Origin: Actinomycetes bacterium
Lineage (GTDB): Bacteria > Actinomycetota > Acidimicrobiia > Spongiisociales > UBA5794
Direction of reading: 5' to 3'
DNA: 17,219 nucleotides
Assembly (NCBI GenBank): GCA_023336875.1
Contig: JAMBLH010000221.1
Coordinates: 1 to 17,219 of the forward strand
Numbering within the stretch: position 1 is the first letter of the stretch; each line of letters opens with the position of its first letter. This document shows, piece after piece, positions 1 to 7,878 of this stretch. The notes beneath the pieces are model-generated. The model made no database searches and was not told the origin of the DNA. It was given only the letters and a program-made list of their open reading frames with translations. The translations under genes were made by a program, and so were the position numbers.

Positions 1-6
1 CGCTGC

Positions 7-1302
7 TCAGCTGTCATAGAACTGGTCCGCTTCTGTTGATCCTTCGAGGGCCAGGGTTGATGAGAGGCCGCCGGAGATGATCTGGGATACCTGGTCGAAG
101 TATCCGGCACCGACCTCTCGCTGGTGGCGAGTTGCTGTGTAGCCAGAGCTCTCCATTGCGAACTCTGCCTCCTGGAGTTCAACGTACGCCTCCATACCGC
201 GCTCCGAGTAGCCCTTGGCAAGATCGAACATCGTTGCGTTGAGGGCATGGAAGCCGGCAAGGGTGATGAACTGGAACCGGTAGCCCATCGCACCAAGTTC
301 CTTTTGGAAGGTAGCAATCGTTGCGTCATCAAGATGGCGCTTCCAGTTGAACGATGGAGAACAGTTATAGGCGAGCATCTTTCCTGGATACTCGTCGTGG
401 ATTGCGTCAGCGAACCTCGCTGCTTCGCTGAGATCAGGCGTCGATGTTTCGCACCAGATCAGATCCGCGTACGGTGCATACGCACGTCCTCTGCTGATCG
501 CAGCGTCAAGGCTGTTGTCGACCTCGTAGAAGCCTTCAGCGGTTCGGTCGCCGGTAAGGAATTCACGGTCTCGTTCATCGACATCGGTCGTGAGCAACGA
601 CGCGCCCAGCGAGTCGGTTCTTGCGACCACCAGTGTCGGGACGCCCATCACATCTGCGGCGAGCCGCGCGGACTTCAGCGTGCGCACATGCTGGGAGGTG
701 GGCACGAGCACCTTGCCTCCCATGTGGCCACACTTCTTCTCCGAGGAGAGCTGATCCTCCAGGTGAACCGCAGCAGCACCGGCCTGAATGAACGCCTTCG
801 TGAGTTCGAACACGTTGAGTGCCCCGCCGAAACCGGACTCAGCATCGGCGACTATCGGGACCATCCAGTTCCCGCGGTCATCCCCCTCGGACCATTCGAT
901 CTCGTCCGCACGCTGTAGTGCATTGTTGATTCGCCGTACGAGCTCAGGCGCGGAGTTTGCTGGGTACAGCGATTGATCCGGATACACGGAACCTGCGAGG
1001 TTCGCGTCTGCCGCGACCTGCCACCCGGAGAGATAGATCGCCTGTAGGCCCGCTCTCACCATCTGTACGGCTTGTCCACCGGTCATTGCCCCGAGGGCAC
1101 TGATGTAGTCCTCCTCGTTCAGTTTCTGCCAAAGCTGCTCTGACATCATCGTGGCAATGGTGTGGGCCTCGAGGAACGAGCCCTGTAGTCGGACGACATC
1201 CTGGGGTGAGTAGTCCCTCTCGATACCGTTCCAGCGCGGATTGGTCTCCCAATCGCTTCTGATCTCTTCGGCTCTCAGCGCGATGGTTCCGTCGTTGGTC
1301 AT
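7..1302 (-). CDS. aceA: Isocitrate lyase
   Basis: This enzyme cleaves isocitrate to glyoxylate and succinate, the first step of the cytosolic glyoxylate shunt that permits growth on acetate and fatty acids. The sequence shows the family signature KKCGHMGGK (catalytic Cys197, counting from an ATG at 1320), NPRW near the N-terminus, YLSGWQVAADAN, YPDQSLYPAN, AYNCSPSFNW and GYTATRHQREVGAGYFD. At about 431-437 aa it is full length and close to the short actinobacterial Icl1 type. The start is chosen at 1302 because GGAG lies five bases upstream of that ATG; the in-frame ATG at 1320 adds six residues and has no visible ribosome-binding site. It follows aceB in the same operon (aceB stop at 1329). 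The function is very secure; the start is moderately secure. Confidence 0.96.
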   Translation of the reverse strand: MTNDGTIALRAEEIRSDWETNPRWNGIERDYSPQDVVRLQGSFLEAHTIATMMSEQLWQKLNEEDYISALGAMTGGQAVQMVRAGLQAIYLSGWQVAADANLAGSVYPDQSLYPANSAPELVRRINNALQRADEIEWSEGDDRGNWMVPIVADAESGFGGALNVFELTKAFIQAGAAAVHLEDQLSSEKKCGHMGGKVLVPTSQHVRTLKSARLAADVMGVPTLVVARTDSLGASLLTTDVDERDREFLTGDRTAEGFYEVDNSLDAAISRGRAYAPYADLIWCETSTPDLSEAARFADAIHDEYPGKMLAYNCSPSFNWKRHLDDATIATFQKELGAMGYRFQFITLAGFHALNATMFDLAKGYSERGMEAYVELQEAEFAMESSGYTATRHQREVGAGYFDQVSQIISGGLSSTLALEGSTEADQFYDS

Positions 1303-1328
1303 GGGTGCTCCAGTGCTCATCGATCGTG

Positions 1329-2918
1329 TCAGTGTTCGAGGATCTCGTAGGCGGGGATGGTCAGGAAATCAGGAAAGTCATCGGCAAGGGCTACTTCGGT
1401 GAACAGGTTTCGGGCTTCCTCGAACCGAGCTCCGTCGTACACGTCGTGGCCGAGCTCGACCCGAAGTCGGTCCGTTTCCTCGTCTGCGATCTTGTTCACA
1501 TATGCGGGTGTGATCCGATCTCCCTCAGCTGTGGACGAACCGGAATGCACCCATTGCCAGATCTGTGATCGAGATATCTCAGCGGTTGCAGCATCTTCCA
1601 TGAGGTTGTAGATCGCAGCGGCTCCTGTGCCTCGTAACCAGGAGGCGATGTACTGGATGGCCACGTCCACATTCTGTCGCACGCCCCCTTCGGTGATGGT
1701 TCCGCCCTCAACGACGAATGTCGTCAGATCCTCGGCCGAAACGGATACTTCTGGTCGCTTCCGCGAGATCTGGTTCGGAGAGTCACCGAGCACCTCGTCG
1801 AAGATCTCAGTCGCCAGAGGAACAAGATCCGGATGCGCCACCCACGTGCCATCGCAGCCGTCGGCTGCCTCACGCATCTTGTCCTCGCTCACCTTCGCAA
1901 AGGCGAGACGATTGATCTCCTCGTCGGATCGTGACGGAATGAACGCCGCCATGCCGCCCATTGCAAATGCGTCCCGCTTGTGACAGGTCTGGACAAGAAG
2001 CTCCGTGTAGGACCGCATGAAGGGAACCGTCATGATGATCTGGCCACGATCCGGTAGGGCGAAGCCCTCGGTGGTGCGGTTCCTTTTGATGACAGAGAAG
2101 ATGTAGTCCCATCTCCCGGCATTCAGACCGGCTGAGTGGTCCCTGAGCTCATAGAGGATTTCGTCCATCTCGAACGCCGCAGGAATCGTCTCGATCAGGA
2201 CTGTTGCCTTGATCGTGCCAACGTCCAGTCCCAGTTGCTCCTGGGAGTAGACAAAGACATCGTTCCACAGTCTCGCCTCAAGATGGCTTTCGAGCTTGGG
2301 AAGATAGAAGTAGGGACCTGAACCGCGAGACAGGAGTTCCGCCGCATTGTTGAAGAAGTAGAGGCCAAAGTCGAAGAGTGACGCGGACACCGGCTGATCG
2401 TCAACCCGCATACCGGATTCCGTGAGGTGCCATCCGCGTGGTCGCACCATGAGCGTTGCAATGTCAGGCGAGAGGGCGTAGGACTTGCCGGTATCGGCGG
2501 CGAAGTCGATCTCTCTGCGTATTGCATCGAACAGGCTGACCTGTCCGCCAACCATATTCGCCCATGTCGGTGAGTTCGAGTCCTCGAAGTCGGCCATGAA
2601 CACCTTCGCCCCGGAATTGAGGGCATTGATCACCATCTTGCGATCTGTGGGTCCTGTGATCTCGCATCGCCGGTCCAAGAGGTCCTCTGGTACAGGTCGG
2701 ACAACCCAGGATCCGTTCCGAACGTCGGCCGTCTCGGAGAGGAACTCAAACGCGGCGCCGCCATCAAGCGCTTTCTGGCGATCGTCGCGAGATGCGAGCA
2801 GCGCCCTGCGGCGGCCATCGAACTGAGCGTGAAGGTCGGCCACAAAATCGAGTGCGGCCTGTGAGAGAGCCGCATCGAAACCCGATGCGTTCTGCCCAAG
2901 AATCTGTATGTCGTGCAC
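1329..2918 (-). CDS. aceB: Malate synthase A
   Basis: It condenses glyoxylate with acetyl-CoA to malate, completing the glyoxylate shunt with the adjacent isocitrate lyase. The 529-aa length and motifs fit the A-type (AceB) family, not the longer G-type GlcB used by mycobacteria. Visible motifs are MADFEDSNSPTW (108-119), MVRPRGWHL (157-165), the LIETI strand with Glu243, GRWDYIFS (268-275), DGTWVAHPDL (356-365) and MEDAATAEISRSQ (440-452), whose Asp442 sits where the family catalytic base is found. The start is GTG at 2918, with GAAGGG about six bases upstream. It is the first gene of an aceB-aceA operon and diverges from the RamB-like regulator, which probably controls it. Confidence 0.96.
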   Translation of the reverse strand: MHDIQILGQNASGFDAALSQAALDFVADLHAQFDGRRRALLASRDDRQKALDGGAAFEFLSETADVRNGSWVVRPVPEDLLDRRCEITGPTDRKMVINALNSGAKVFMADFEDSNSPTWANMVGGQVSLFDAIRREIDFAADTGKSYALSPDIATLMVRPRGWHLTESGMRVDDQPVSASLFDFGLYFFNNAAELLSRGSGPYFYLPKLESHLEARLWNDVFVYSQEQLGLDVGTIKATVLIETIPAAFEMDEILYELRDHSAGLNAGRWDYIFSVIKRNRTTEGFALPDRGQIIMTVPFMRSYTELLVQTCHKRDAFAMGGMAAFIPSRSDEEINRLAFAKVSEDKMREAADGCDGTWVAHPDLVPLATEIFDEVLGDSPNQISRKRPEVSVSAEDLTTFVVEGGTITEGGVRQNVDVAIQYIASWLRGTGAAAIYNLMEDAATAEISRSQIWQWVHSGSSTAEGDRITPAYVNKIADEETDRLRVELGHDVYDGARFEEARNLFTEVALADDFPDFLTIPAYEILEH

Positions 2919-3029
2919 GGTTGCCCTTCGTTGGTGCGCATAGGAAACGGCAAAATTGATAGAAACGCAAATCTATGCCATGATAAGAAGTGCGAATGTT
3001 CTGCAAATACCTACGAAACAGAGTTCTTG
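2919..3029. promoter_or_regulatory. Divergent aceBA / regulator promoter region with repeated GCAAA-type boxes
   Basis: The only control region between aceB and the divergent regulator. Two near-identical boxes lie 18 bp apart: GAAACGGCAAAAT (2944-2956) and GAAACGCAAAT (2962-2972). A third GCAAAT is at 3003-3008. On the plus strand TTGATA (2956-2961), a 17-bp spacer and CATGAT (2979-2984) make a plausible regulator promoter. On the minus strand TTTGCA (3002-3007) and TATCAT (2980-2985), 16 bp apart, make a plausible aceB promoter. The two -10 boxes therefore overlap on opposite strands. A/C-rich GCAAA motifs are typical of RamB operators in corynebacteria; assigning these boxes to this regulator is inference. 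Confidence 0.45.
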
Positions 3030-4478
3030 ATGGCGACAATTGACCCTCTGGTGTTCGGACAACGGGTTCGGCACTACAGAAAAGCAGCTGGCATGACACT
3101 GGATGATCTGGGAGGAAAGGTATCCAGACCCGCCCCATTCCTCTCTCTTCTCGAGAATGGGAAGAAGGAACCGAAGCTGGGTCTGATCAACGATCTGTCG
3201 GTAGCCCTCGGGGTGGATGTCTCTGACCTGATGTCGGTTGAGGCGCCTTCGAGGCGGGCTGAACTTGAAGTCACGATCGAACGTGCCCAGCGTGACCAGG
3301 CGTACCGCGATCTCGGCCTTCCGTATCTGAAACCCACGACCCGCGTCCCCGATGCTGTACTCGAGCACATCGTGCGCCTCTACGCGGAACTCAGGGGCCG
3401 AGACGCTGCTGCGCCGTTCACGCGTGACGAGGCGAGGGCTGCCAACGCGCAGTTACGCGCTGAGATGACCGAACGTGGGAACTACTTCGGTGACATCGAG
3501 GCGATCGCAGCGGATGCCGTTAGGGCTATCGGTTTCGAGGGTCAGGGGGCGATGTCGAAGGGCGACCTGAACGCGCTGGCAAGTCACTTTGGATTCAAGG
3601 TCATCCGCACGCCGGAGGTGCCGGCATCGGTGAGATCGGTGACGGACATGGCGAACGGAAAGATCTACGTACACGGCCGCGACAGCTTCGATTCCAAGAG
3701 TTCTCGCTCGGTGATCCTACAGACGCTCGGCCACTTTGCACTCGGCCACCCAGATCCAAAGGACTTCTCCGAGTTCCTCGCTCAGCGCGTCGAGGCAAAT
3801 TACTTCGCTGGTGCAGTCCTGCTGCCGGAGGCAGCCGCTGTCCCATTCCTGTTGAACGCAAAGGTCGATCGAAATCTCTCGGTTGAAGACCTGAAGGATC
3901 GCTTCTTTGCGTCCTATGAGATGGCAGGCCACCGTTTTACGAATCTCGCAACCGAACACCTCGAACTTGGGACACACTTCGTGAGATCGGATGACCAGGG
4001 AATCATTTGGAAGGCGTACTCGAACAACGGAGTTCCATTTCCCAAGAACTCGGCCGGAGCCATCGAGGGTCAACGCCTGTGTCGGGAATGGGGAACTCGC
4101 CAAGCGTTTGTTTCTGACGCCCGTTATACGATCCACTATCAGTACACCGATACGTCGGCCGGCACATTCTGGTGTGCGACCTTCGTTGAATCAGAGGACG
4201 AATCTCCTCGGGCCATCACCGTGGGAGCGCGCTTTGAGGACGCGAAGTGGTTCAGAGGTTGGAACACGGATCGGCGCTCCGTGTCCCAATGCCCCGAAGG
4301 TGACTGCTGTCGGACCGTGAGCGACGAAATGGCGGAACGCTGGAACGGGAATGCGTGGCCATCGGTTCGTCCCAATAGCCACGTTCTCGCGGCCATGCCC
4401 GTCGAGACGATCCCTGGTGTGGACATGGTCGAGATCTATGAATTCCTGACCGATCAGGAGGATGTTGCATTCCAGTAG
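3030..4478 (+). CDS. RamB/ScfR-family transcriptional regulator (XRE HTH plus degenerate ImmA/IrrE domain)
   Basis: A probable DNA-binding regulator of acetate and short-chain fatty-acid metabolism. Residues about 9-65 form an XRE-type helix-turn-helix (FGQRVRHYRKAAGMTLDDLG, then SLLENGKKEPKL). Residues about 150-300 resemble the IrrE/ImmA peptidase-like domain, and the C-terminal part carries a Cys cluster (CPEGDCC) as in this family. The usual HExxH is replaced by QTLGH (231-235), so catalytic zinc chemistry is unlikely and a sensory role is more plausible. The start at 3030 is chosen because residues from MATIDP onward match the family; an in-frame GTG at 2913 would run through the promoter region. 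Family knowledge: RamB proteins control icl and aceB in corynebacteria and mycobacteria. The divergent position next to aceBA supports the same job here. Confidence 0.85.
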   Translation: MATIDPLVFGQRVRHYRKAAGMTLDDLGGKVSRPAPFLSLLENGKKEPKLGLINDLSVALGVDVSDLMSVEAPSRRAELEVTIERAQRDQAYRDLGLPYLKPTTRVPDAVLEHIVRLYAELRGRDAAAPFTRDEARAANAQLRAEMTERGNYFGDIEAIAADAVRAIGFEGQGAMSKGDLNALASHFGFKVIRTPEVPASVRSVTDMANGKIYVHGRDSFDSKSSRSVILQTLGHFALGHPDPKDFSEFLAQRVEANYFAGAVLLPEAAAVPFLLNAKVDRNLSVEDLKDRFFASYEMAGHRFTNLATEHLELGTHFVRSDDQGIIWKAYSNNGVPFPKNSAGAIEGQRLCREWGTRQAFVSDARYTIHYQYTDTSAGTFWCATFVESEDESPRAITVGARFEDAKWFRGWNTDRRSVSQCPEGDCCRTVSDEMAERWNGNAWPSVRPNSHVLAAMPVETIPGVDMVEIYEFLTDQEDVAFQ

Positions 4479-4525
4479 GCAGCTGTCAGTGAGCATCCTT
4501 CGGCTGCCAGCTATCAGTTGTCAGG
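4478..4525. repeat. Short intergenic repeat and weak inverted repeat
   Basis: Directly after the regulator stop codon, CAGCTGTCAGT (4480-4490) recurs as CAGCTATCAGT (4508-4518), ten of eleven bases identical, followed by TTGTCAGG. The same stretch has an inverted repeat, GGCAGC (4478-4483) with GCTGCC (4503-4508), but no T-run, so it is not a convincing terminator. Its role is unknown. Confidence 0.35.
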
Positions 4526-4550
4526 CTGTACAGAGCGGTACGCTTCACGG
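4518..4550 (+). promoter_or_regulatory. Possible leaderless promoter for the sugar dehydrogenase operon
   Basis: TACGCT at 4539-4544 fits the actinobacterial TANNNT -10 and lies six bases before the ATG at 4551. TTGTCA at 4518-4523 could be a -35 but is only 15 bp away. No clear ribosome-binding site precedes the ATG, which fits a leaderless or nearly leaderless transcript. This is inferred from base composition and spacing only. Confidence 0.3.
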
Positions 4551-5828
4551 ATGGAGCGGGTTGGTTACGTAGGTCTCGTGGCGCTGGCGCTGGTGGTAGT
4601 CGGGTGTACGTCGAACGTGGCGGACACGACAACCACGACCGCTCAATCAGCGTTGACGACGAGCACGGCAAGCGTATTGGTCTCAACGACCCAGGTGACA
4701 GAGGCGTCGACCACTTCTGAGGTGGCGCAAACGACTGTGCCGCTGTCCGAGCTCCAGATCATGCTGACCGAGGTGGATTCGGGTTTTGAGAGTCCCGTTC
4801 TTCTGGTCGCTGACCCAGCAGGGGGCACGGACTATGTGGTGGAACAGCCTGGCCGAATCGTTCGCGCTGATGGTCAGTCCGAGGGCGGGGGACATGCAGT
4901 GGCTCTTGATATTCGAGGTTCGGTGAAGTTCGCGGGTGAGCAGGGGCTCCTGGGCCTCGCCTTTCATCCGGAGTTCGATCAGAACGGTCTTGCATTCGTC
5001 AACTACGTCGACACGAGCGGGCAGACCGTCATATCGCAGTTCGTTGTCAGCAATGGCGTATTCGACCAGGGGAGTGAGGTGAGGATTCTTGCGGTGGACC
5101 AACCGGCGGAGAATCACAACGGTGGCATGATCGCCTTTGGACCTGAGGGCTTCCTATGGATTGGCATGGGAGATGGGGGCGCAGCTGATGACGTCTTCGA
5201 GAATGGCCAGAATTTCCAAACGCTGCTTGGCTCGATGCTGCGGATCAGTGTTCCTGGTAGCAATGACGCTCCCTACGATGTTCCAGAGCTGAATCCATAC
5301 AGGAACGGTGTTGACGGCGCGCCCGAGGTGTATTGGACAGGTCTGCGCAACCCTTGGCGATTCGCCTTCGACCCGATTGCGGGCGACACCGCAGGAGCGG
5401 ATGTGTGGATCGCGGACGTCGGGCAGGGCAAGATTGAGGAGATATCGGTGCTTCGCACGGATGATGGAGCTGCCAACCTTGGTTGGCCGGTCATGGAGGG
5501 TTCAGAGTGCTTTCGGGATGACGAGTGCGACAAGGACCCGTTCGTTCTCCCTGTGAGCGAGTATGGCCATGAAGATGGCTGCTCGATCACAGGTGGATAC
5601 GTATATCGAGGCCGTGCAATCCCGGAACTGGACGGGCACTTCTTCTACTCGGACTTCTGTTCCGGATTCATCCGTAGCTACTCACTCGAAACGGGCGACC
5701 ATGACTGGACACCGATGACAGGCTCTGTTTCGGGTGTGTCGGGTTTCGGTATTGGCGGTGACGGCGAACTCTATGTGGTCCTGCTCGGAGGTACGGTGTA
5801 TCGAGTGGAACGCGCGTCAGGGGAGTAG
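4551..5828 (+). CDS. PQQ-type sugar dehydrogenase lipoprotein (glucose/sorbosone dehydrogenase family)
   Basis: A secreted, membrane-anchored six-bladed beta-propeller oxidoreductase expected to oxidise aldose sugars with PQQ. The first 19 residues are a lipoprotein signal ending in the lipobox VVGC (Cys19), followed by a Thr/Ser-rich linker to about residue 65. The catalytic domain begins near residue 70. It contains EQPGRIV (98-104), EQGLLGLAFHPEF (130-142), HNGG (189-192, including the likely catalytic His), FLWIGMGDGG (201-210) and YWTGLRNPWRFAFD (261-274). The 425-aa length suits the soluble aldose dehydrogenase (Asd/YliI-like) branch. The ATG at 4551 is preferred because it starts exactly at the signal peptide; a TTG at 4518 would add 11 polar residues. 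It probably leads a three-gene operon. The true substrate cannot be read from the sequence. Confidence 0.88.
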   Translation: MERVGYVGLVALALVVVGCTSNVADTTTTTAQSALTTSTASVLVSTTQVTEASTTSEVAQTTVPLSELQIMLTEVDSGFESPVLLVADPAGGTDYVVEQPGRIVRADGQSEGGGHAVALDIRGSVKFAGEQGLLGLAFHPEFDQNGLAFVNYVDTSGQTVISQFVVSNGVFDQGSEVRILAVDQPAENHNGGMIAFGPEGFLWIGMGDGGAADDVFENGQNFQTLLGSMLRISVPGSNDAPYDVPELNPYRNGVDGAPEVYWTGLRNPWRFAFDPIAGDTAGADVWIADVGQGKIEEISVLRTDDGAANLGWPVMEGSECFRDDECDKDPFVLPVSEYGHEDGCSITGGYVYRGRAIPELDGHFFYSDFCSGFIRSYSLETGDHDWTPMTGSVSGVSGFGIGGDGELYVVLLGGTVYRVERASGE

Positions 5829-5830
5829 GA

Positions 5831-6757
5831 ATGAAGGAGAGATCATTGATAATCGATACGGATCCGGGGCAGGACGACGCAATCGCAATCCTGCTTGCCC
5901 TCGCATCCGACGAGTTGCAGATCGACGCCATCACGACCGTGGCAGGCAATGTTCCCCAGCCCCTTGTCACCGACAATGCCCATGGGCTTCTCGCGCTGAC
6001 AGGTCGGGAGGACATCCCTGTGCATCGCGGCTGTGAACGTCCAATGCTGCGGGAATTGTTCACCGCCGAATATGTCCACGGCCCCACCGGTGTCGATGGG
6101 ACTGAACTTCCCGAGGCCTCCGTTGCTACGTCATCGAAACACGGTGTCGATGCAATCATCGACTACTGCCTTGGAGCCGAGGATGGTTCTGTCACACTAT
6201 GTCCGGTTGGTCCTCTCACCAATATTGGTATGGCTATCGCCAAGGAGCCGAAGATCATTCCAAGGATTCGTGAGATCCTGTGGATGGGTGGAGCATTCAC
6301 CGAACCGGGGAACACGACAGAACTTGCTGAATTCAACGCCTACGTGGACCCACATGCGGCCCATGTCGTATTCACCTCCGGCGTGCCGCTCACGATCTTC
6401 CCACTTGATGTCACGCACAGAGCGCTGATGCTGCCCCGACACATTGAGGCGTTGGACGCGTTCGGGACCGACGTGGCTGTCGCTGCTGTTGGCATGTTGA
6501 GGTTCTACGAACGCTACGACGTCGACAAGTATGACATCGCGGGCGCTCCGCTTCATGATCCCTGTGTGATCGCGTATCTCGTGGATCCAACGCTGTTTAC
6601 AGGCCACGCTGCGCATGTCGCGATCGACCATGTCAACGAGGAGACGATCGGCAATACCTATGAGATCGCCGATGCCGAGCCGAACGCAACGATAATGACC
6701 GAAGTCGATGCCGAACGTTTCTTTGACCTTGTGGTCCAGCGCGTCGGCTCGCTGTGA
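5831..6757 (+). CDS. Inosine-uridine-preferring-type nucleoside hydrolase
   Basis: It hydrolyses the N-glycosidic bond of ribonucleosides to free base and ribose, in nucleoside salvage or catabolism. The N-terminal calcium-binding signature DTDPGQDDA is at residues 9-17. The remaining family landmarks are present: TTVAGN (35-40), PVGPLTNI (125-132), WMGGAF (151-156), EFNAYVDPHAA (167-177), LDVTH (192-196) and the catalytic-site LHDPC (241-245). At 308 aa it is normal length. GGGAG lies just before the ATG, overlapping the upstream stop region, and the start is only two bases after the sugar dehydrogenase stop, indicating translational linkage. Purine versus pyrimidine preference (RihA/B/C type) cannot be decided by eye. 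Confidence 0.93.
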   Translation: MKERSLIIDTDPGQDDAIAILLALASDELQIDAITTVAGNVPQPLVTDNAHGLLALTGREDIPVHRGCERPMLRELFTAEYVHGPTGVDGTELPEASVATSSKHGVDAIIDYCLGAEDGSVTLCPVGPLTNIGMAIAKEPKIIPRIREILWMGGAFTEPGNTTELAEFNAYVDPHAAHVVFTSGVPLTIFPLDVTHRALMLPRHIEALDAFGTDVAVAAVGMLRFYERYDVDKYDIAGAPLHDPCVIAYLVDPTLFTGHAAHVAIDHVNEETIGNTYEIADAEPNATIMTEVDAERFFDLVVQRVGSL

Positions 6758-6767
6758 CTGGCTGGCT

Positions 6768-7859
6768 GTGAGTGACCGGCACCCGAAGCCGCTCGAAGGA
6801 ATCCGAGTGGTCGAGTTGGCCGGCCTTGGTCCTGCGCCGCTCGCGTGCACGATGCTCGCTGAGATGGGCTGCGAAGTAATACGAATCGAGCGGATCTCCC
6901 AGTCCACCAACACGTTGGATACGCCCTTGACCGAGATCGGCGTGCGTCCTCGTCCAACGATCGCGATCGATCTCAAATCAGAGGCTGGTGGCCAGGTGGT
7001 GCGCTCGCTGATCGACTCTGCTGACGTTCTGATCGAAGCGTTCCGGCCCGGCACGGCAGAACGCCTTGGAGTCGGCCCGGAGCGCTTTATCGAGTCGAAT
7101 CCAGGCCTTGTGTACGTTCGTCTCACAGGGTGGGGCCAGAACGGTCCCTATGCCGCCATGGCTGGCCATGACATAAACTACATCGGTCTGACCGGTGCTC
7201 TCGAGGCGATGGGCGGACCTTTACGACCCGTTCCGCCGTTGAACCTGCTTGGTGACTATGCCGGCGGGACGTTGCACGCGATGGTCGGCATCCTTGCTGC
7301 ACTTGTGGAACGGTCCCGCACAGGAAAGGGTGCGATCGTCGACACAGCGATGATCGATGGCGTATCGACTCTGTTGACACCGATCAGGGACCTTGCCAGC
7401 GCCGGCGCCTGGGTCGAGGAACGATCCTCGAACCTTCTCGATGGCGGTGCACCGTTCTACAGGACCTATGAGACATCTGATGGCCGTTTCATGGCCGTCG
7501 GTGCACTCGAACCACACTTCTACTCCGTGTTCGTCGAAGGTCTCGGACTCGATGAGTCCTTGCTTCCCAACCGATTCGACCCTGGCAATTGGTCCTCGCT
7601 TGCGGACGTGTTCTCAGCGGTATTCGTCACGGAAACCCGCGATCACTGGCAGACGCTGTTTGAAGGGACCGATGCTTGTGTCACTGCTGTGTTGGCGATG
7701 TCCGAAACGGCCGACCACCCACAGATCCAAGCAAGAGATCACACGTTGTCAGGGGTCCCGGTGGCATCGAACGCCGCGCGAGACGTGCTATCGGACTCAG
7801 GATTGTCGATTGGAGAGATCGAGGCGTTGGTCGACGAAGGTGTGATCGAGCTGGGATGA
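6768..7859 (+). CDS. mcr: Alpha-methylacyl-CoA racemase (CaiB/BaiF CoA-transferase family III)
   Basis: It interconverts (2R)- and (2S)-methylacyl-CoA esters, needed for beta-oxidation of methyl-branched fatty acids and sterol side chains. The fold is that of CoA-transferase family III, but the motifs are specific to the racemase branch. These are GWGQNGPYAAMAGHDINYI (His134), PPLNLLGDYAGG (Asp163) and VGALEPHFY (Glu248), which match His126, Asp156 and Glu241 of the M. tuberculosis enzyme as I recall it. MLDGGAP-like LLDGGAPFYRTYE and DACVTAVL are also shared. The start is the GTG at 6768, ten bases after the nucleoside hydrolase stop. The reading frame is open further upstream to 6708, but that part would overlap the previous gene and adds no family sequence. 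It is the third gene of the probable operon. Confidence 0.9.
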   Translation: MSDRHPKPLEGIRVVELAGLGPAPLACTMLAEMGCEVIRIERISQSTNTLDTPLTEIGVRPRPTIAIDLKSEAGGQVVRSLIDSADVLIEAFRPGTAERLGVGPERFIESNPGLVYVRLTGWGQNGPYAAMAGHDINYIGLTGALEAMGGPLRPVPPLNLLGDYAGGTLHAMVGILAALVERSRTGKGAIVDTAMIDGVSTLLTPIRDLASAGAWVEERSSNLLDGGAPFYRTYETSDGRFMAVGALEPHFYSVFVEGLGLDESLLPNRFDPGNWSSLADVFSAVFVTETRDHWQTLFEGTDACVTAVLAMSETADHPQIQARDHTLSGVPVASNAARDVLSDSGLSIGEIEALVDEGVIELG

Positions 7860-7878
7860 TCGAAGGTTCGTGGTGCGA

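Noticed and set aside
124..918. 264-codon plus-strand frame opposite aceA
   Set aside because: It is Cys/Arg-rich antisense of a highly conserved enzyme, with no start context or motif.
2913..3029. N-terminal 39-codon extension of the RamB-like regulator (GTG at 2913)
   Set aside because: It overlaps the aceB start and the divergent promoter region and has no family similarity; the conserved protein begins at MATIDP (3030).
4478..4525. Intrinsic terminator after the RamB-like gene
   Set aside because: The GGCAGC/GCTGCC stem is short, has a 19-base loop and is not followed by a T-run.
6197..7126. 309-codon minus-strand frame opposite the nucleoside hydrolase and racemase
   Set aside because: It is antisense to two clearly real genes, its composition is shadow-like and no motif is visible.
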